A DNA stretch of 64,000 bases from Chlorophyllum brunneum (lineage: Eukaryota > Basidiomycota > Agaricomycetes > Agaricales > Agaricaceae): assembly GCA_963576785.1 (NCBI GenBank), contig OY756145.1, positions 1,984,001-2,048,000 on the forward strand. Reading direction: 5' to 3'. Below, piece after piece: positions 10,072 through 23,469 of the stretch. How positions within the stretch are numbered: position 1 is the stretch's first letter; every line of letters begins with the position of its first letter. The notes under the pieces are model-generated. The model was given only the letters and a program-made list of their open reading frames with translations. It did no database searches and had not been told where the DNA came from. The position numbers and the translations under genes were made by a program.

Positions 10072-12430
10072 ATGACGACGCAGAAAATCGAGGACTACCT
10101 AATTAAACAGCTATTTATCTCCAAGAACATCGTGGGTTTACAATGTCATTTGAACCTCAATTCCACTGAACCCCGACGTTCCGACGCAAGGTAACCTATC
10201 GCTCGTTAAGCCGAGAGCTTGGTATTCATGTTAATGTCGCGAAGAAGTGCGTCCGTTGACTGCAGCGTTAACGGGTTCCCTGGCTGACCGCGCTTCTGGC
10301 TATGACCAGTGAACTTGCAGCGTTCCACACTAAGAACACCAAATCGCCTGATCAGGTGTGTTCTGCAACGTACCTTGTCAGCGGACAAGTTCTACACGGA
10401 TTAGGATGGACTGGTAAAAGCAAGGGGAGTAGGAGTCATGGTGACATGGATGTTGATATGGACTACGGGTTCCCACCAACTTCAACACCGAATTATGGGT
10501 TTGCTGGGGGCAGTGACCAAGATGAAGGAGACGTTGTTGTGCAGATTTGTATGACGGTTGTTGGTGAAGACGGACTTGAAGGTGCGCACCTCACTCGCGA
10601 TAAATTTACTGATGATGTTAATCCCTACTCGCATTCCCGGTGGTGTGGCGCATGTTTAGCTGCTAAAGCAAAGTACGAGACGGTGACCTCAGTGCACATT
10701 TATAGCCTGAGCCCCTCTCCGATTCGTGTGCGTGTCAGGTTTTCTTTTCTCGTAACATTTTAGTCTTAATAGTGACATTAGGATGCGGACTTGCTTTGTG
10801 CTCCTACACGACAGGTGAGAGAAATTGACCACCAGAAGGGCGTGGAGATGGCGAAAACGGTAGGAAGGGTTATCGGAAGAGACATCAAGGTGCGGTATTC
10901 CGAATATTCTGTGTATCTCTGTTAATACTTGTCGGTAGATGAGGGAGGGTGGTACGAAAGCCAAAGGCCGAGCAGCTACTACCACAGCCCAACCCCCAGC
11001 CCCGAGGTTGAGGGCCGGACCAAGTAACTCTGGTTCGACCGCTACTACATCAGGCAGGGCCGAAGAGAAGGGTAAGGTGCCAGTCAAGGAAGAGCCAAAA
11101 AAAGCCAAGCAAACTGGCAAACCGAGCTTTTTTACTCCCAAGCCACAGGCTCAGTCCAAGGAAAAGGAGAAAGAGAAGGAAGGGTTGTCTAATAATTCCA
11201 CGGAGGCAAAAGGCAAAATGTTCTTTGGTGCCACCCCCACATCCTCGACGTCTTCTGCTAGGGTAAGGGGAACCACACCGGTGCACCCTCCGCCACCGCC
11301 GCGAGAAGACAAACCTCAAGCAGCTGAACCAACGAAGGTGTGCTTGCTTACGTGCATGATCTTGGGAGATGACTGACTTATGGAATGTGTGATAGCGAGG
11401 GACGAAAAGGAAGTCCACAACTGCCGTTCTATCAAATGATGGAGAGGGAGAAATGAAGGCTAGCTCTGCCGCTCCATCAGGACCACCTTCTCGGCGGTCT
11501 TCTAAACCGCCGTCAGTGCGGTACTCCTCACAACCGACGAAAGCCATGTCCGAACTACGATTACATAAGGGCGCAATACTATCTGACGACGAGGATGACG
11601 AGCGGCCCAAGAAAAGAGCTCTGAAAAAGCTACGGCGAAAATCCACTTACGTTTCAGACGATGAGAGCGGACGTGATTTAGAGGCCACTAATGAGGCTAA
11701 TAAAGCTTTAAAATCCATGATGGAAATAGACGATGGTATGTTTTTTTACGCTTCTTTTGGAACGTCGGCGTGATATGTTTTCCGCAGATCAAGTGGAGAA
11801 AGTTATGAGAAAGGCCAAGATAGAGGCACTGCGACAGGAAGAAGAAGAAGAAATAGAACCGGAACAAGAAATACCGGTGACCGCGAACAAGGATGAGGAC
11901 GCGGAAACATCAGATGATAAAGAGGCAAAACCTAAGCCAAAGCCAAGAAAGAAGAAACAGAAGAAGACTGTGCCGGTTGGTCGGAACGGTCTCAAGAAGC
12001 GTCGCGTCATGAAGAGTCGGACGCTTGTGGATGAGAAAGGATACATGGGTCTGTCGTTTCCTTCTCAAATTTGTCGAGTCAGGAATAATGGCTCACCCTC
12101 GGATCTCCGGCACCAGTTACAGAAGACTATTCATCGTATGAATCTGTCGATGAGGAAGAAGAGGAACCTGCGCCTGCAAAGAAGGGTAATGGTGGCAAGC
12201 GAGCTATATCGATATCTAGCAAGAAAGAGAAGGAGTCGACTGAGACAATGGAACCGGAGGGTACCGCTGTCAATGCATCCACATGCAGTGGTGACGCCAG
12301 GTCAAAACAAACGACAAAGGCCGCTTCATCGTCGATGAATCCCTCTACGAATAAAACGGCTAGGACAAAGGGTGGACAGAAGCAAAAAACTTTGAATACG
12401 TTTTTCGGGCCACCAAGAACGACGAAATAA
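10072..12430 (+). CDS. POL32: DNA polymerase delta subunit Pol32/Cdc27 (p66 type)
   Basis: Non-catalytic third subunit of DNA polymerase delta, linking the enzyme to the sliding clamp PCNA during replication and repair. The ATG at 10072 opens a short exon (MTTQKIEDYLIKQLFISKNI). The next exons give VTYRSLSRELGIHVNVAKN-ELAAFHTKN and CSATYLVSGQVL, the winged-helix block that binds the B subunit. The middle is long, low in complexity and highly charged, with many Lys, Glu and Asp runs and SDDE acidic clusters. The C-terminus carries a canonical PCNA-interacting motif QKTLNTFF just before the TAA at 12428-12430. The middle exons (about 11390-12250) are the least certain. Family identity rests on the N-terminal block plus the terminal PIP box. 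Confidence 0.88.
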
Positions 12431-14949
12431 TCTTCACATTTTCAACATTAGTCGGGTTTCGTTCACCGTTTTTGGATTTAGTGTGTAGTGTCCCTTCAAT
12501 ACAATTATATGTTCTCGGGACTATCGACGACCGGAGAATTCATATCGCTTGTATCGCTGCCAAACAGCGCGCCTATCCTTTGAGCGCTACTACAACTCCC
12601 AATCCTTACAGGCTACACACATACTCTCACGACGAGACCATCATAGTGGACTTGACGCGTCTGTACGGGGACTGGACGTGTTGAAGGGAACGTCCGTGTG
12701 GATCGATTCATTCCCGCAAAGAACCCGAGTCTTCTTCTCCTTGTCCGAGGTCTTCCTATCTTGATCCAGGTATTCAACATTATCTGCCCAGGCTAGATTG
12801 ACGTATCGGATGTCGACGCGGCCCACACGGACCACGTTATATCATGTTCCCATGCTCATTGCGGTTGAAGGGCCTCACGGATCGTCCGGGAGCTCCAGCT
12901 TACCGCTGTTTCGGATATATTGTTCTTTGTCACTCGGCATATTCGACCAAACCTTTTGAGGCAATATATATCATTTGACGGAATGGGACTAGAAGCCAAG
13001 GTTGAAGGGATGAGACAAGTATAGCAAAATCATAATTGATTCATGTCTCCGATGGATCGCTTGTTGGCTTCGCCTTCTACTCTCTTTTGGGCACGGCGAA
13101 AGTCCGAGATGGAATTACAGTCAACTTCGGTTATGTGGGGTGACTGAGGTGTTAAATCGGATTGGAGATGAAACCCGAAAAAAAAAATAGGGAGGGGACA
13201 CCAAAGTAGATGAGGGGGTTTTGTGACATGCTGCACTTGGTTCTGCCTTGGGTAACACGGTTCGGTCGTGGGGAGGTGTTTATCAGATGAGATGAACCGG
13301 TCCCGAAGAGCGAACCGCTCTGGATTTGTGGCTGTTGTACCCGCTTTACGAAAATACATGGATGTGTGGAGAGATGCTGTGGGCCACCGACGTCGGTAGC
13401 AGCGCCCTAAGAGGTGCCGTCTCGTCTCTCGCCGTGTTCTTTATCAACCCAACAACGTCGATCGTTTTTTGTACTCGGAAAGTTTGGGCATCTGTTCCAC
13501 CGACAGTACAATGGACCATAGGGCTAGAATGTCAATTCTGACAATCGGTATCTAATCTTCTGGAACATCATTCGAGGTGAAGCCAACGCCAGTGGCTGGC
13601 GGGTACAGTTTTGGGCCACGGGCGCACAGTATACACCGACGACACTAGATCGTGCAGATGCCAGGGCCATTCATCGCGCCACGAAGAGGGCTGGGTCCGC
13701 ACGAGTGAAAGGGACCGAAGAATGACAGACACGGGGGACAAGACTCCATCTCGGGGGGGGCTCGGTCAGACCGGGACGCGATGAACGTTTGTAAATCGGT
13801 CGCTACGAGCCTCGCATCGTATTCCGAGTTCACAAGTCGATACTTGCACACGAAATATGGATTAGCTAGTACAATCCTGATCCTCTGGCCTCGGGCAGTT
13901 GGGTGACAAGCAGTCGAGAAACGCCACCACATTAGTGTTTCTCCTTGGATACCTGCACGTCAGCGCACCCTACCAAACAATTGTTCACCTGAAGGATGAA
14001 TGGACCTCGAGACCGGACAGGGTTGCCGAGCCACCATGCGCCCAGGACTTCCGTCGAAAGCACCTGAAACCAATTCGTTGTCGTCCACCAGACATTGCGA
14101 CAGAATAGACACCTGAAACGGCACGTCCATTTATTGGAGGTTGTCCATGTTCTCTAAGTAACCATCATTCATGCACTGCGTGTAATGGCGAGCGCCTTAT
14201 GCAGCTTGTAGAGTCTGCAAGCCTGTTCTGGGTTTGGGACTCAGATTTCTCGGAGTGTACGTTCGAGTACACGTGAAGAGGTTGTTGTATTTATCTTGTA
14301 CAGCACAATGCACTTAGGGGGGTAACTTGTGGGCTCTACCTTTCGGTATGCTAAGATTCCTTGTTGTCCATCTGATTTCTTGTTGGCAGATGGATAAGAT
14401 CGTCTTTTGAGAATGGTAAGTCGCCCCGCTTTCTATTTGCTGAGTGCGTCGTTACCGTTGGAAGCTTTTATTAGTGGATGTACCGTAGGGTGCTTTTTCG
14501 CTGGTGCAGGATAATTCTTGTAGCGCTCTGGTGGAGTTCGCCCACGATAAAATGCAAAAGTGCGTCAGAATGGGGCTGGAATCGAGTTGTGCATTCGGAC
14601 CAGGTTCGGCACGGAATAATGTCCGTTTGCACGTGAGTTGGGGAGAATTGCCAATGTGGCAGGCACATATCCTGCTTTGGTTATTTCCTTACTTGGATCC
14701 GTCAGAATACTCAGCCTTACCCACACTCTGCACCTCATACCACGAAGGCGGTTCTGCCCAGTCGCTCACTCGTTGCTATCTTTACTGTTTCTAAACTTGC
14801 CCACACCAACCAGCCGCCTTGGCCGACCACGTTTGAGACTGGCTTCCTCGTTTTCAGGGTCTCGCAATAACCACCAACGCACCATCCAGGATTTTTCACA
14901 ACCAGCTTCTGTTCAGTACTCCAAGTACGACGAAGGAGAAGAGTACGAG
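12431..14949. other. long gene-poor interval upstream of the transporter
   Basis: About 2.5 kb in which I could defend no gene. Small open frames at 13030-13359 and 13645-13932 (both minus, both with ATG) show no known motif and no plausible splice partners. No terminal repeats, transposase or reverse-transcriptase motifs are seen. CACGTG occurs at 14270-14275 and 14630-14635, so the right-hand part may be the transporter promoter or 5' leader. A non-coding RNA cannot be excluded. Confidence 0.5.
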
Positions 14950-16902
14950 ATGGTACAAACTTACGGAATTGCGCCTGACAGCGCTATAGAACCAGCTCAA
15001 GCTGGAGGCAGTGGAGAAACAAATGCTCTACTCGGTGGGGATGTGAATTCAACAGTAAAGCACGATGCTGGAAAACGAGAAGGACACGCATCGTTGGCAA
15101 GTTGTATCAGTAATCTTGCAAATACTATCATTGGAAGTGGTGAGTTTCCACCTTGTATTTCACTCAGCAGGCTCGATTAATGTACTATTGTAGGAATGTT
15201 AACATTTCCTTTGGTAAGGATTACTCGCCGCGTGATTGCATGTCTGGACACTGAATGGCGAATTTAGGCTCTGGCGTCGGGTGGCATGCTGCCAGGGATG
15301 GTGACTTGTATCTTCTCTGGAGGAGTCGCAGCCTTTGGGTTACATCTCTTATCGCTCTGTGCTACACACGCACAGCACCGGCGCGCATCGTTCCATGCGG
15401 TATCTCAACTTACCTTTCCGAAGGCAGCGGTTTTCTTTGATGCCGCTATTGCCATCAAGTGCTTCGGTGTCTCTATCAGGTACTCTTCTTTCTTGAGAAA
15501 GGAAGACTGTCGAGCTGATCCAACGTGATTTTTGGTATCATTTATCTAGCTACCTGATCATCATCAAAGGTCTCATGCCGAATGTTGTGGCCTCTCTGTA
15601 CCATGATCTAACCTCTGAGACGACCAATCCCCCCGCATGGGCGTTGAATGGAAGCAACTGGGTCTCTATGTTTATGCTTATATTGGTGCCGTTGTGCTTC
15701 TTGCGTCATATTGATAGTCTTCGGCACACGAGCTATATTGCGTTGTTCTCCGTCGGTGAGCCAGTCATCGGATTCTTGGACCCGCCATGCGCTTAATCCC
15801 CCCTTAATAGCCTATTTGGTTGTCATTGTTATTCGGTGCTACTTCTGGCCGATGAAGGGAATGACTGCTCCGGGGGAGATTAAACTGATCCACTTCACTC
15901 CAAACTTCATTTCGACGTTCCCTGTCCAGGTGTTTGCGTTTACCTGTGCACAGAACGTAGGTTCTACCTTCATACCCCTCGGGTCCGCCTTGACGCGTGC
16001 TCTGTAGCTTTTCCCTATCTATAACGAGGTGGTCAGCAATACTCAGGACAGGATGAATTTCATCATTGGAGGGTCTATCGGTTCTGCGGTGGTCACTTAT
16101 GAGGTGATCGCGGTCTTCGGTTATCTTACTTTCGGCTCAAAGGTATGCAATGAACGTATGAAAACTATGGAACGGCGTTGAACCCAGAATGGCAGGTTGG
16201 AGCTAATATAATCGCTATGTATCCTTCAACTTCGCTATTTATCGCGGTTGGCCAGTTGGCGATTGTAATTCTGGTTCTGTTTTCGTACCCTCTGCAAGTG
16301 CATCCGTGCAGGAACTGTATTGACAAAGTGCTACATCCGGAAACCGTCGTGTCTTATAAACCTGTGGGGACGGATGAGGAAGAGGATGATGATGACGTTG
16401 ATGAACACGATGGCAAGGAGCTGTCGACGTTGAAACACGCGCTTATAACGACTGCCATCATTGCTTCTGGGTTTACGATTGCTTATATGATTGATGACTT
16501 GCGTTTAGGTGAGTGCCCCCGCCACACATATACACGTACGGGGAGACTGAGGGTTTTGAACACTAGTGCTGTCTTTCGTTGGTTCTACCGGTTCCACGAC
16601 GATCTCGTTCATCCTTCCGGGGCTCTTTTATTGGAAGGTAGGTAGTTATGTAAATGCTGTGCCGACGGCCACGAGTGCTGACAGGGACATTACAGCTTAC
16701 TCGCAATGATGCCAGTGCGAAAAAGTCACTGAATCTGGCGGCCTTTGGACTCATGGTGTATGGTATTTTCATCTTCGTCTTTTGGTGAGTTGGGATTTGT
16801 TTCTGCTGAGAGATAAAGATGCTAAGGGAGCGTGTTTGCAGCCTGGGCTTCAATATCTATCAGGTGTTGTATCCTGAGGATGATGCAGGGACAGCTCATT
16901 GA
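14950..16902 (+). CDS. amino acid transporter of the AVT/SLC38 family
   Basis: A multi-pass membrane protein of the amino acid/auxin permease superfamily, most like the vacuolar exporters Avt5-Avt7 of yeast. The N-terminal cytosolic tail ends in the family's first-helix block SLASCISNLANTIIGSG-...LTFPLA. Further helices include GMVTCIFSGGVAAFGLHLL, AAIAIKCFGVSISYLIIIKG, MFMLILVPLCFL, FNFISTFPVQVFAFTCAQN-LFPIYNE and GSIGSAVVTYEVIAVFGYLTFGS. A long acidic loop (DEEEDDDDVDEHDGKE) separates the last helices. The stop is TGA at 16900-16902. The start is uncertain. The ATG at 14950 is the first in frame, but the frame stays open upstream to about 14640, and an extra 5' exon joined at the acceptor TTTTCAG near 14861 is possible. 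Confidence 0.82.
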
Positions 16903-17284
16903 ATACCTAGAGTAGATGTACTGTACATTATGAAGCAATGCATTACGGGGAGCGAGGAAGGGCCGTGGTGATTTACCCACGGTCTGAGTGGAATTAGCAG
17001 CGGCCATCCTTCCCACTTTTCCTTGTACCTCATGTCCTAGCCCTCCTCCCCTCATTCTCCCCCCTCCTCATCGTCCACCACGTCGTCCACGTAGCCCGCA
17101 ACGCCAGCGACTCCCTCTGCTGTCCGTTCCAATGTCCTTCGGTAAATCTTCGCTCCACTTGTCTTACTGCAGCACAGATCGTTGAGCCCATCTCCCCCTC
17201 CCTTTTGTTCTCTCTGTCCCCAAACACGCAGAGCAACCCGAGCACCTCACCCCACCATCAGATTCTCTGCCCCTTCAGATTCCC
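16903..17284. other. intergenic, CT-rich 5' flank of the R3H gene
   Basis: From about 17005 to 17280 the plus strand is strongly C/T rich, typical of fungal promoters and 5' leaders. A short upstream ATG frame starts at about 17131 (ATGTCCTTCGGTAAATC) and could act as an upstream ORF or an unused start. No separate gene is seen. Confidence 0.5.
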
Positions 17285-20107
17285 ATGGCCCAAGCCCCCA
17301 TGACCATCCTCCCCTCCGCCTCCATCAGCAGACCCATGATCGCCCATCCTACTAGCCCACCCGCCACTAGCTTCAGACAAGCCAACGGAACATCAAAGCC
17401 AGAAGATACCACCGCCCAACCCACTTCAGCACCTATAATAGACAGGACACGACCCACTGGTTCTGAGCCAGACAATGCCACAGTTCTTGATGCTGGTCCA
17501 CTTCGCGACATAGACCCTCAGATTGTCGAAGCACTTAGAGGAAAGGATAGAATTTATGTTTTGAAGCTTGGGGAGGTAATGGAATCGTTGATAAACGACG
17601 AGCGGAGGTGAGTAGCTCATATCCGCGGTATTTTCGCCAGCGCATGTCCCGTAGGCACCGTAGGAATTTTTACTCATCATTTTTTCGTATTTTTCGCACA
17701 TGTCGTGTGCAGGCAGCGCATGGAACTGACGCCGGTCACATCCTATCAACGATTACTCGTCCACCGCTGCTCAGCTTATTATAGGCTGACGCCCGAAACT
17801 GATTCTCAGAGCAAGGTCATCTTTGTTTATTCTACCGTAGAGAGTCGTATGTGAGTATCCTGTTACCCATATTGGTGCTGCGTTTAATAGCATTTTTGCT
17901 GACTCGGGACTTTAATACAGACCTCTCCTCAAAATATCGGAGCTAGTCCCTGCGGAGACCACCACTGCACCAGCATTCAAAATCATGCGTCGATCGTCGA
18001 CAGACCGTCGAAACAAGCCTCCTCATCAGGCAGGCTCAGTCACTGGAGATGATGGGGATTTGTCCGATCTTGAACCATCAGAGACTGGGAGTTTGGGAGG
18101 GAGAAGCAATACAACAGGTGGGAGCGCCAAAAAGCACATGACTATCGAGGAGCGCGAAGCTGCTTACAACGAAGCCCGGTCCCGCATTTTCATGGGTTTC
18201 GAGGAGAAGGAAAAAGCTAAGGAGAAGGACATCAACTCGAGCTCTTCTTCCCTCAGTGTAGCTTCCGGAAGCACAAAAAACGGTGGAAGTAGCACAGGTG
18301 ATGCGGACAGCTCTTCGAGTTCTCCCGCCACTGAGAGCGAGTGGTCAGGGCCTGTGCGGAGAGGAGACCGGCGGCAAAATTCGGGCTATGCCTCAGCCTC
18401 TTCCTCGAACCGTTCCATCCGTTCATCCGCATATGTCAGCAACGGGTCTGGAAGTTCACGCAACTCAAGGGCAGCATCACCTTCGTCATTCCAGTATCCA
18501 TCATTATACGAACCAACCCCCTCCTCATTGCCCTTGTACGATCCAGTTCAACACTCAGCACCTGCAGCGCCCATGTATCAACCGCCTTATGGCTATTCAT
18601 ACAACCAAGGCCAACCGAATCCTCCTTATATGTCATACCACCCTTATTATTCGGCGCCGTATCCGCCTTACTCCTCACCCCCTCACCCTCAACAAAATGT
18701 ACCTGATCCAGCCACACCGTCTAATGGAGAGCATTACCCACCGCCACCACACATGTCCTATGGTCCTCCCTATATGTGGCCCCACCCTGGTCAACAACCT
18801 GTGCATTCGCCCCCAATGCAACCCCAATCTGTCCCCCCACAGCTTCCACCAAATGGCCCCCACCCAATGAGCTCACCGCCATCCGGGCAACCCCCTTACC
18901 AATCATACATGCCCCCTCCTCTACATCCATACCCTTATCCAATGCCAGGATATTATCCCAATCAACCTGGGCACCACATGCCTCCGCCCCCGCCTCCACC
19001 ACCACCCCATACCCACGCGCCTCACATGCCCGGGCCTCAGCTATTCGACGGAAGGGCCCCCAATAACAATACAGGAAACGGCCACGCGAACGGTTTCAGG
19101 AATGGTATGCTTGGCAACGGTGTCCCGCCAGTCAACAATGGGCGCCCCCCACCAAGGAATGTGTTTAACCCTCCCGTCAATGGTAACGGTCCGAATCCAA
19201 GACATGGTGCTGTTCAACCCGGTCGGGCATCCTGGAGTTATGGCCCCGGCGTCGGATTGGGTGGGATGGTTGCGACGGGCCCACAACCACACGAGACCGT
19301 CGGTCCTCGTTTAAGCAACAATCGAAGACAGCTCAATATGAGCAATTCCTCGACCAATGGACGATCTACTAGTGGCGACGATGTTTCGTCGGTCGCAGTG
19401 AGTACGCACACTACACCGGGAGGTTGGTGATCTAATGTGATGTTATTTCAGTCGTCCGGTTCCTCTTCGTCTCGGAGAGCTCAGACAGTGAATGCTAGTT
19501 CACAGCACCCTCTGCCTGCACGGCCAGATTGGGCAATCAATCTCAAGCCACCTCATAATCCCCGCAATATGTCTCCTATATCCCCTCCGAGAAGCATCAG
19601 TGGCAGTAGCGCCCAGTCGAATTATTCGCGGCACCCCTCGCACTCGAATCCCCCGGTCTCCTTGCAATTAACAGATTTCCCGCCGCTGACGGCGATGCAG
19701 CCTTCGGAAAGGCGCATACCGGCTGGAGCTTGGGGGAACCCGCCATCAAGGCCGAATTTAAGCCAGAATAATAACGGCATTGGTAACGAAATGAACAGCC
19801 GGCTTGATGACGCTGGGTTTGAACGACCGCCTCCTAAGGTAGGTGACCTTCAAACATCAATACGTCTCTACTAAAGTCCTTGGTTCAGTCCGCGGAGTTG
19901 TATAATCCCAAGACACCAAAGCGAGCATCCGTCAACGTTGAAAGCCTGGCTCAGAACGATGTTGATGGGGCTGGAGCAGAGACCACCATGGTAAATACAC
20001 TCACTGACGAGGTCGCTGCACTCTCTTTTGGAAGTGGTATGGATTGTTCGCCGCCATGCGTCACCGTCAACGATAGCACCAGCACCATCACAGTGAAAGA
20101 ACGATAG
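17285..20107 (+). CDS. R3H-SUZ domain RNA-binding protein
   Basis: A large, mostly disordered protein of about 830 residues with an R3H single-stranded nucleic-acid binding domain followed by a SUZ RNA-binding motif, as in R3HDM and Encore proteins. The start ATG is at 17285. The first intron is 17608-17712. The R3H core reads VMESLINDERRQRMELTP, then QRLLVHRCSAYY with the Arg-x3-His signature, then ISELVP. The SUZ part includes FKIMRRSS and EEREAAYNEARSRIFMGF. A long Pro/Tyr/Gln/Asn-rich tract follows (about residues 350-560), then RPDWAINLKP and LTDFPPL. The end is TAG at 20105-20107. A role in mRNA binding is likely from the domains. The tail looks able to phase-separate, which is inference. 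Confidence 0.88.
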
Positions 20108-20531
20108 ACTGCGTTGATCACCCCTGGTTCTCCTTGTTGTGTTATCTGCTATCACTCATTGTTTTCTTCCTTTCTCTCTTTTTGGTCTCTTCACATACGT
20201 TTGTCTATTTGTTGTTGTCTAGTTGGGCGCTTTGAAATCGAATCCTATATATCGCTCGAAAGTGTTTGCAAAACCGCAGCGTTTTGCTGTACTGGGTTAC
20301 TCATGTTAGCCTGGATATATGTATGTATTTGCGGCATTAATACAGAAATATTTATTTTTTCCCTTAGTCTGAAATTGGTGTTGTTGGAGGTTTCATGACC
20401 GCTCTTCGAAGCTACCAGAATCTCCGCGAGGCTTTCAAACATCGAGAGATGGTCGTGGATATTTGCTTTTGTTTGGTGGTAGCTGATGGTCCTAAATTCC
20501 ACCGCCACCACTGACTTTCCTACCACATAAT
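20108..20531. other. intergenic, between the R3H gene and RPB4
   Basis: Its first 300 bases are T-rich and likely hold the R3H 3' end. The last 100 hold the RPB4 promoter or leader. I see no further gene and no clear motif. Confidence 0.5.
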
Positions 20532-21188
20532 ATGACTTCGCGACTTCGTCATAGGCCGCAGACCGAAGAAGAGGACGCTGCAGCCCTGAAACTGGGACCA
20601 GGTGAGCATATCCACATCTATCTCTCCCCGAACACCCCGCTAAACCAAGTGATTAGAATTTAACAATGCTGGTTGTTTGCTGATTTCAGAGGTCAAGTAC
20701 CTGCTGGAGAACAGGGACAAAGATGCGCCAGACACCGCGTACGTAGTAAAGTGTATGTAACTCTATTTAAAGGGATAACTAACGAGTCTTGGTATACCCA
20801 CAGTGTGTACAATAAGACTCTAGACTATGTCAAGACGTTCGCTAAGTTTAACACCACAGACTCGGCCAGTGCTGTCCGAGAGTGCGTTGTGGCCTCTTCT
20901 CGTCTGCGTTTGGGCGGGATGTGATCTCACAGCTTACTCTCTTGTCTAGAATCCTGAGACGAGAACCTGCTCTGACACAGTTTGAGACGGCGCAGATTGC
21001 GAACTTGTGTCCAGCAGACGCCGAGGAGGCTAAAAGTGTGATCCCTAGGTGTGTTATGATTGACATTGTTTTTTGCTATGCTCGAACATCAATCTTATGC
21101 GCATATCAACAGTTTGGTAAAGATTGACGACGACCGATTACAGGGTTTGTTGGATGAAATTCAAACGATGCGGAAGTTCCAATCATGA
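20532..21188 (+). CDS. RPB4: RNA polymerase II subunit Rpb4
   Basis: Subunit of the Rpb4/Rpb7 stalk of RNA polymerase II, needed for initiation and mRNA export or decay coupling. The start ATG at 20532 reads MTSRLRHRPQTEEEDAAALK. Five exons with matching phases give 134 residues. The joined protein shows FNNAGCLLISEVKYLL, YVKTFAKFNTTDSASAVRE, QFETAQIANLCPADAEEAKS and ends DEIQTMRKFQS with TGA at 21186-21188. The length and the LCPADAEEAK block match the Rpb4 family closely. It converges with PUS1 across only 72 bp. Confidence 0.95.
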
Positions 21189-21260
21189 AACCACCACTTT
21201 TCGTACCTGACTTTCACATATCCATATCGCACCAGCTAATACAATGGTTTCATCCCTAAT

Positions 21261-23469
21261 CTAGCCTTCAGTTTCTGCAAGCTGTTTCTTATCTAACTCG
21301 GCTTCCTCGTCCTGCTCATCCTCCACACCGTCCTCCTCAGCATGCTGTAATTTGGTTTTGATATTGTCGCCCTCGGAGAAACTTGTCGCATCAAATACGC
21401 GTCGTTCACGGAAGGGATGTTCCCTTCTCTCGCCTTTCTTGATGATCGCAGTATCTGGGACTGTTCCCTCGGGATTCAGGTAGAGCAAGTCGTTACCGGC
21501 GTAGTTATCGACCATGCGAATCCAAGCATCAAATCTGCAGTCGGTCAGACGAAAGATGAACAGATCAAGTTGAAGTAGAAGTGGTTGAGAGACGTACAGC
21601 CCATCACGTTCCTCGATCTCTCGCATATTCTTATAGATAAATCGATCCTTAAAATCATTAATCTGTGTCCTATACTGTTCAAAGTCAATCAGAGGTCGAT
21701 AATCTGGACTATCAGGTTTGTAGTTGCGGTTGATGGTGGTCATTCTGTCATTGTAAGATGCAAAGATCGGCTCTTCAAGGAGGAGACCGAGAGACGGCAT
21801 TTTGGGGATGAAAACGTCGGAATTTCTATATAGCTGAAATGGAAGATGAGATATATGTGAAACGGGGCGGCCCAAGTGACTAACCTCGGTGATGATCCTA
21901 TCTGGTGTTCCACAGCGACCGGAGAGTACTAGGCTAGACATCATTTTTCGCTGCCAATAACATTGAAATGGGGTTTTCGCCGAGCGTGAGTAATTAACTT
22001 ACGATCTAAAATATAGGGCATCAGAATGATTAATAAAATGAAGACATAAAAATACTTGCCTGATGAAGCATGAAACTCTGTCCGTGGAAGAGGACACTGA
22101 TCCATTCCGTCTCACCGTGAGTAACTGGGTCGGCAATCTTTACCAAATATTGAAGAACGGCCTTATTTGAAAGGAGGCTACCACTTACCTCGACACTCTT
22201 GATGTGACGCATATTGCTTTTGTCAGAAGTATCCCGACCGATTGTAAAGTTATGGAAGTTGTGGGTACCAACGAATCTCTGTGCAGCGACCCGCAGCTTG
22301 TCGATTTGGTCTTGGTTGACTCTCCAAGCTCGTTTTCTTTGCATATCGACCTCTCTAGATGTTTGGAGGTCATCCCAGATCGGATGTGATAAAAGCGATG
22401 CATTATGGCCCAAAGATCCAGCATATTCGGTGAGGACGCGGTGTAGGTTGCTCCCAGGCTTTGGAGGAATTAGGAGATAGCTAGGAAAGTAATATGTGTA
22501 TTTTCTGCTATCGCAGGCCCTGGATGCGTGGAGTATGAGCTCTCATATCAAGAAACCAAGGCGAGTCTGAACGAACAATCGTGCATTGAACGAGTTTTGT
22601 GCTCGTACGTAACCCCATAGCCTGATTTCTGGAGGCAGTAATTCGTTTACACGAGCAACAAGGTCCGGAATGCCGGGAACATGCATAATCATCTTCATGG
22701 AGACGATGTTTCCTGCAGCATGAACACCTGCATCTGTCCGCGCAGCACGAGCAAGAGCAACCTTTGAAAACTTGTCAGCATCAGGTGAGAGTTCTGGCTC
22801 AGAAAGCAACTTGCCTTGACTGGATCATCCGCATTATCCTGAGAGACAGCGCCAGCCGCCACCAGCGCTTTGAACAGTGTACCTTCAATGGTCCTGAGTG
22901 GAGGCGGCTGACTGTCTGCAGGTTAACAATTGGTACATCCACTCATTTGGTCGTGGTGGGACATACATTTGCATTCCATTATATCCAGAGCCGCAGAAAG
23001 CAACCAAGAGTGCACATTGACGTTTAGGTAGACGCGGTGCCTTGGGACCTGCTAGCACTTCCGAACCCTCCTCAATCGATTCCTTCTCTTCGTTTCTCTT
23101 GCGGTACGATGTCGCGCGGCGATCACGACGGCCTTTGTTCTTCTCCTTCCCCTGTTTTTTACGCTGGGACTCTTGGGCTAATGACCCTTCAGCTAATGTG
23201 TCTGCTCCATCGGGCCCCATCGCTTTAAAGACCTCTGCTTCCCCTAGAACGGCCTCAGGAGATATCCGACGACGCTTGGACGGACGACCATCAATGTCCG
23301 ATTGTGGAGAGACCATTCTGATGCGTACGAGCCAAGAACTTTTAAAATAGGATGTCCAAGGAGGAACCTGGTATGTCAGGCTTGAGATTGACTTCCTCTC
23401 CAGCCGGAACTGAGGAGGTAGTCGTTGTTTTGACCGGGAAAGGAATGGAACTCGAAGAAACCGCATCAT
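21261..23469 (-). CDS. PUS1: tRNA pseudouridine synthase Pus1
   Basis: TruA-family enzyme that isomerises uridines in tRNAs (and U2 snRNA in yeast). The start at 23469 opens with a basic leader, MMRFLRVPFLSRSKQRLP, that could be a mitochondrial signal. An internal nuclear-type stretch RPSKRRRISPEA follows, with an in-frame second Met near 23320 (MVSPQSDIDG). This would allow two isoforms, as in animal PUS1. Catalytic core: LLVAFCGSGYNGMQ, then the aspartate motif ARAARTDAGVHAAGN, IRLWGYVRAQNSFNAR, RFVGTHNFHNFT and VLFHGQSFMLHQ. The tail is acidic with Glu runs and stops at 21261. Several short introns interrupt the gene. A CACGTG at 23512-23517 lies 43 bp upstream of the start. Confidence 0.93.

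Noticed and set aside
13030..13359. 109-codon minus frame with a true ATG
   Set aside because: No family motif, an 11-base A run inside it, no splice partner; no better than chance in a 2.5-kb gap.
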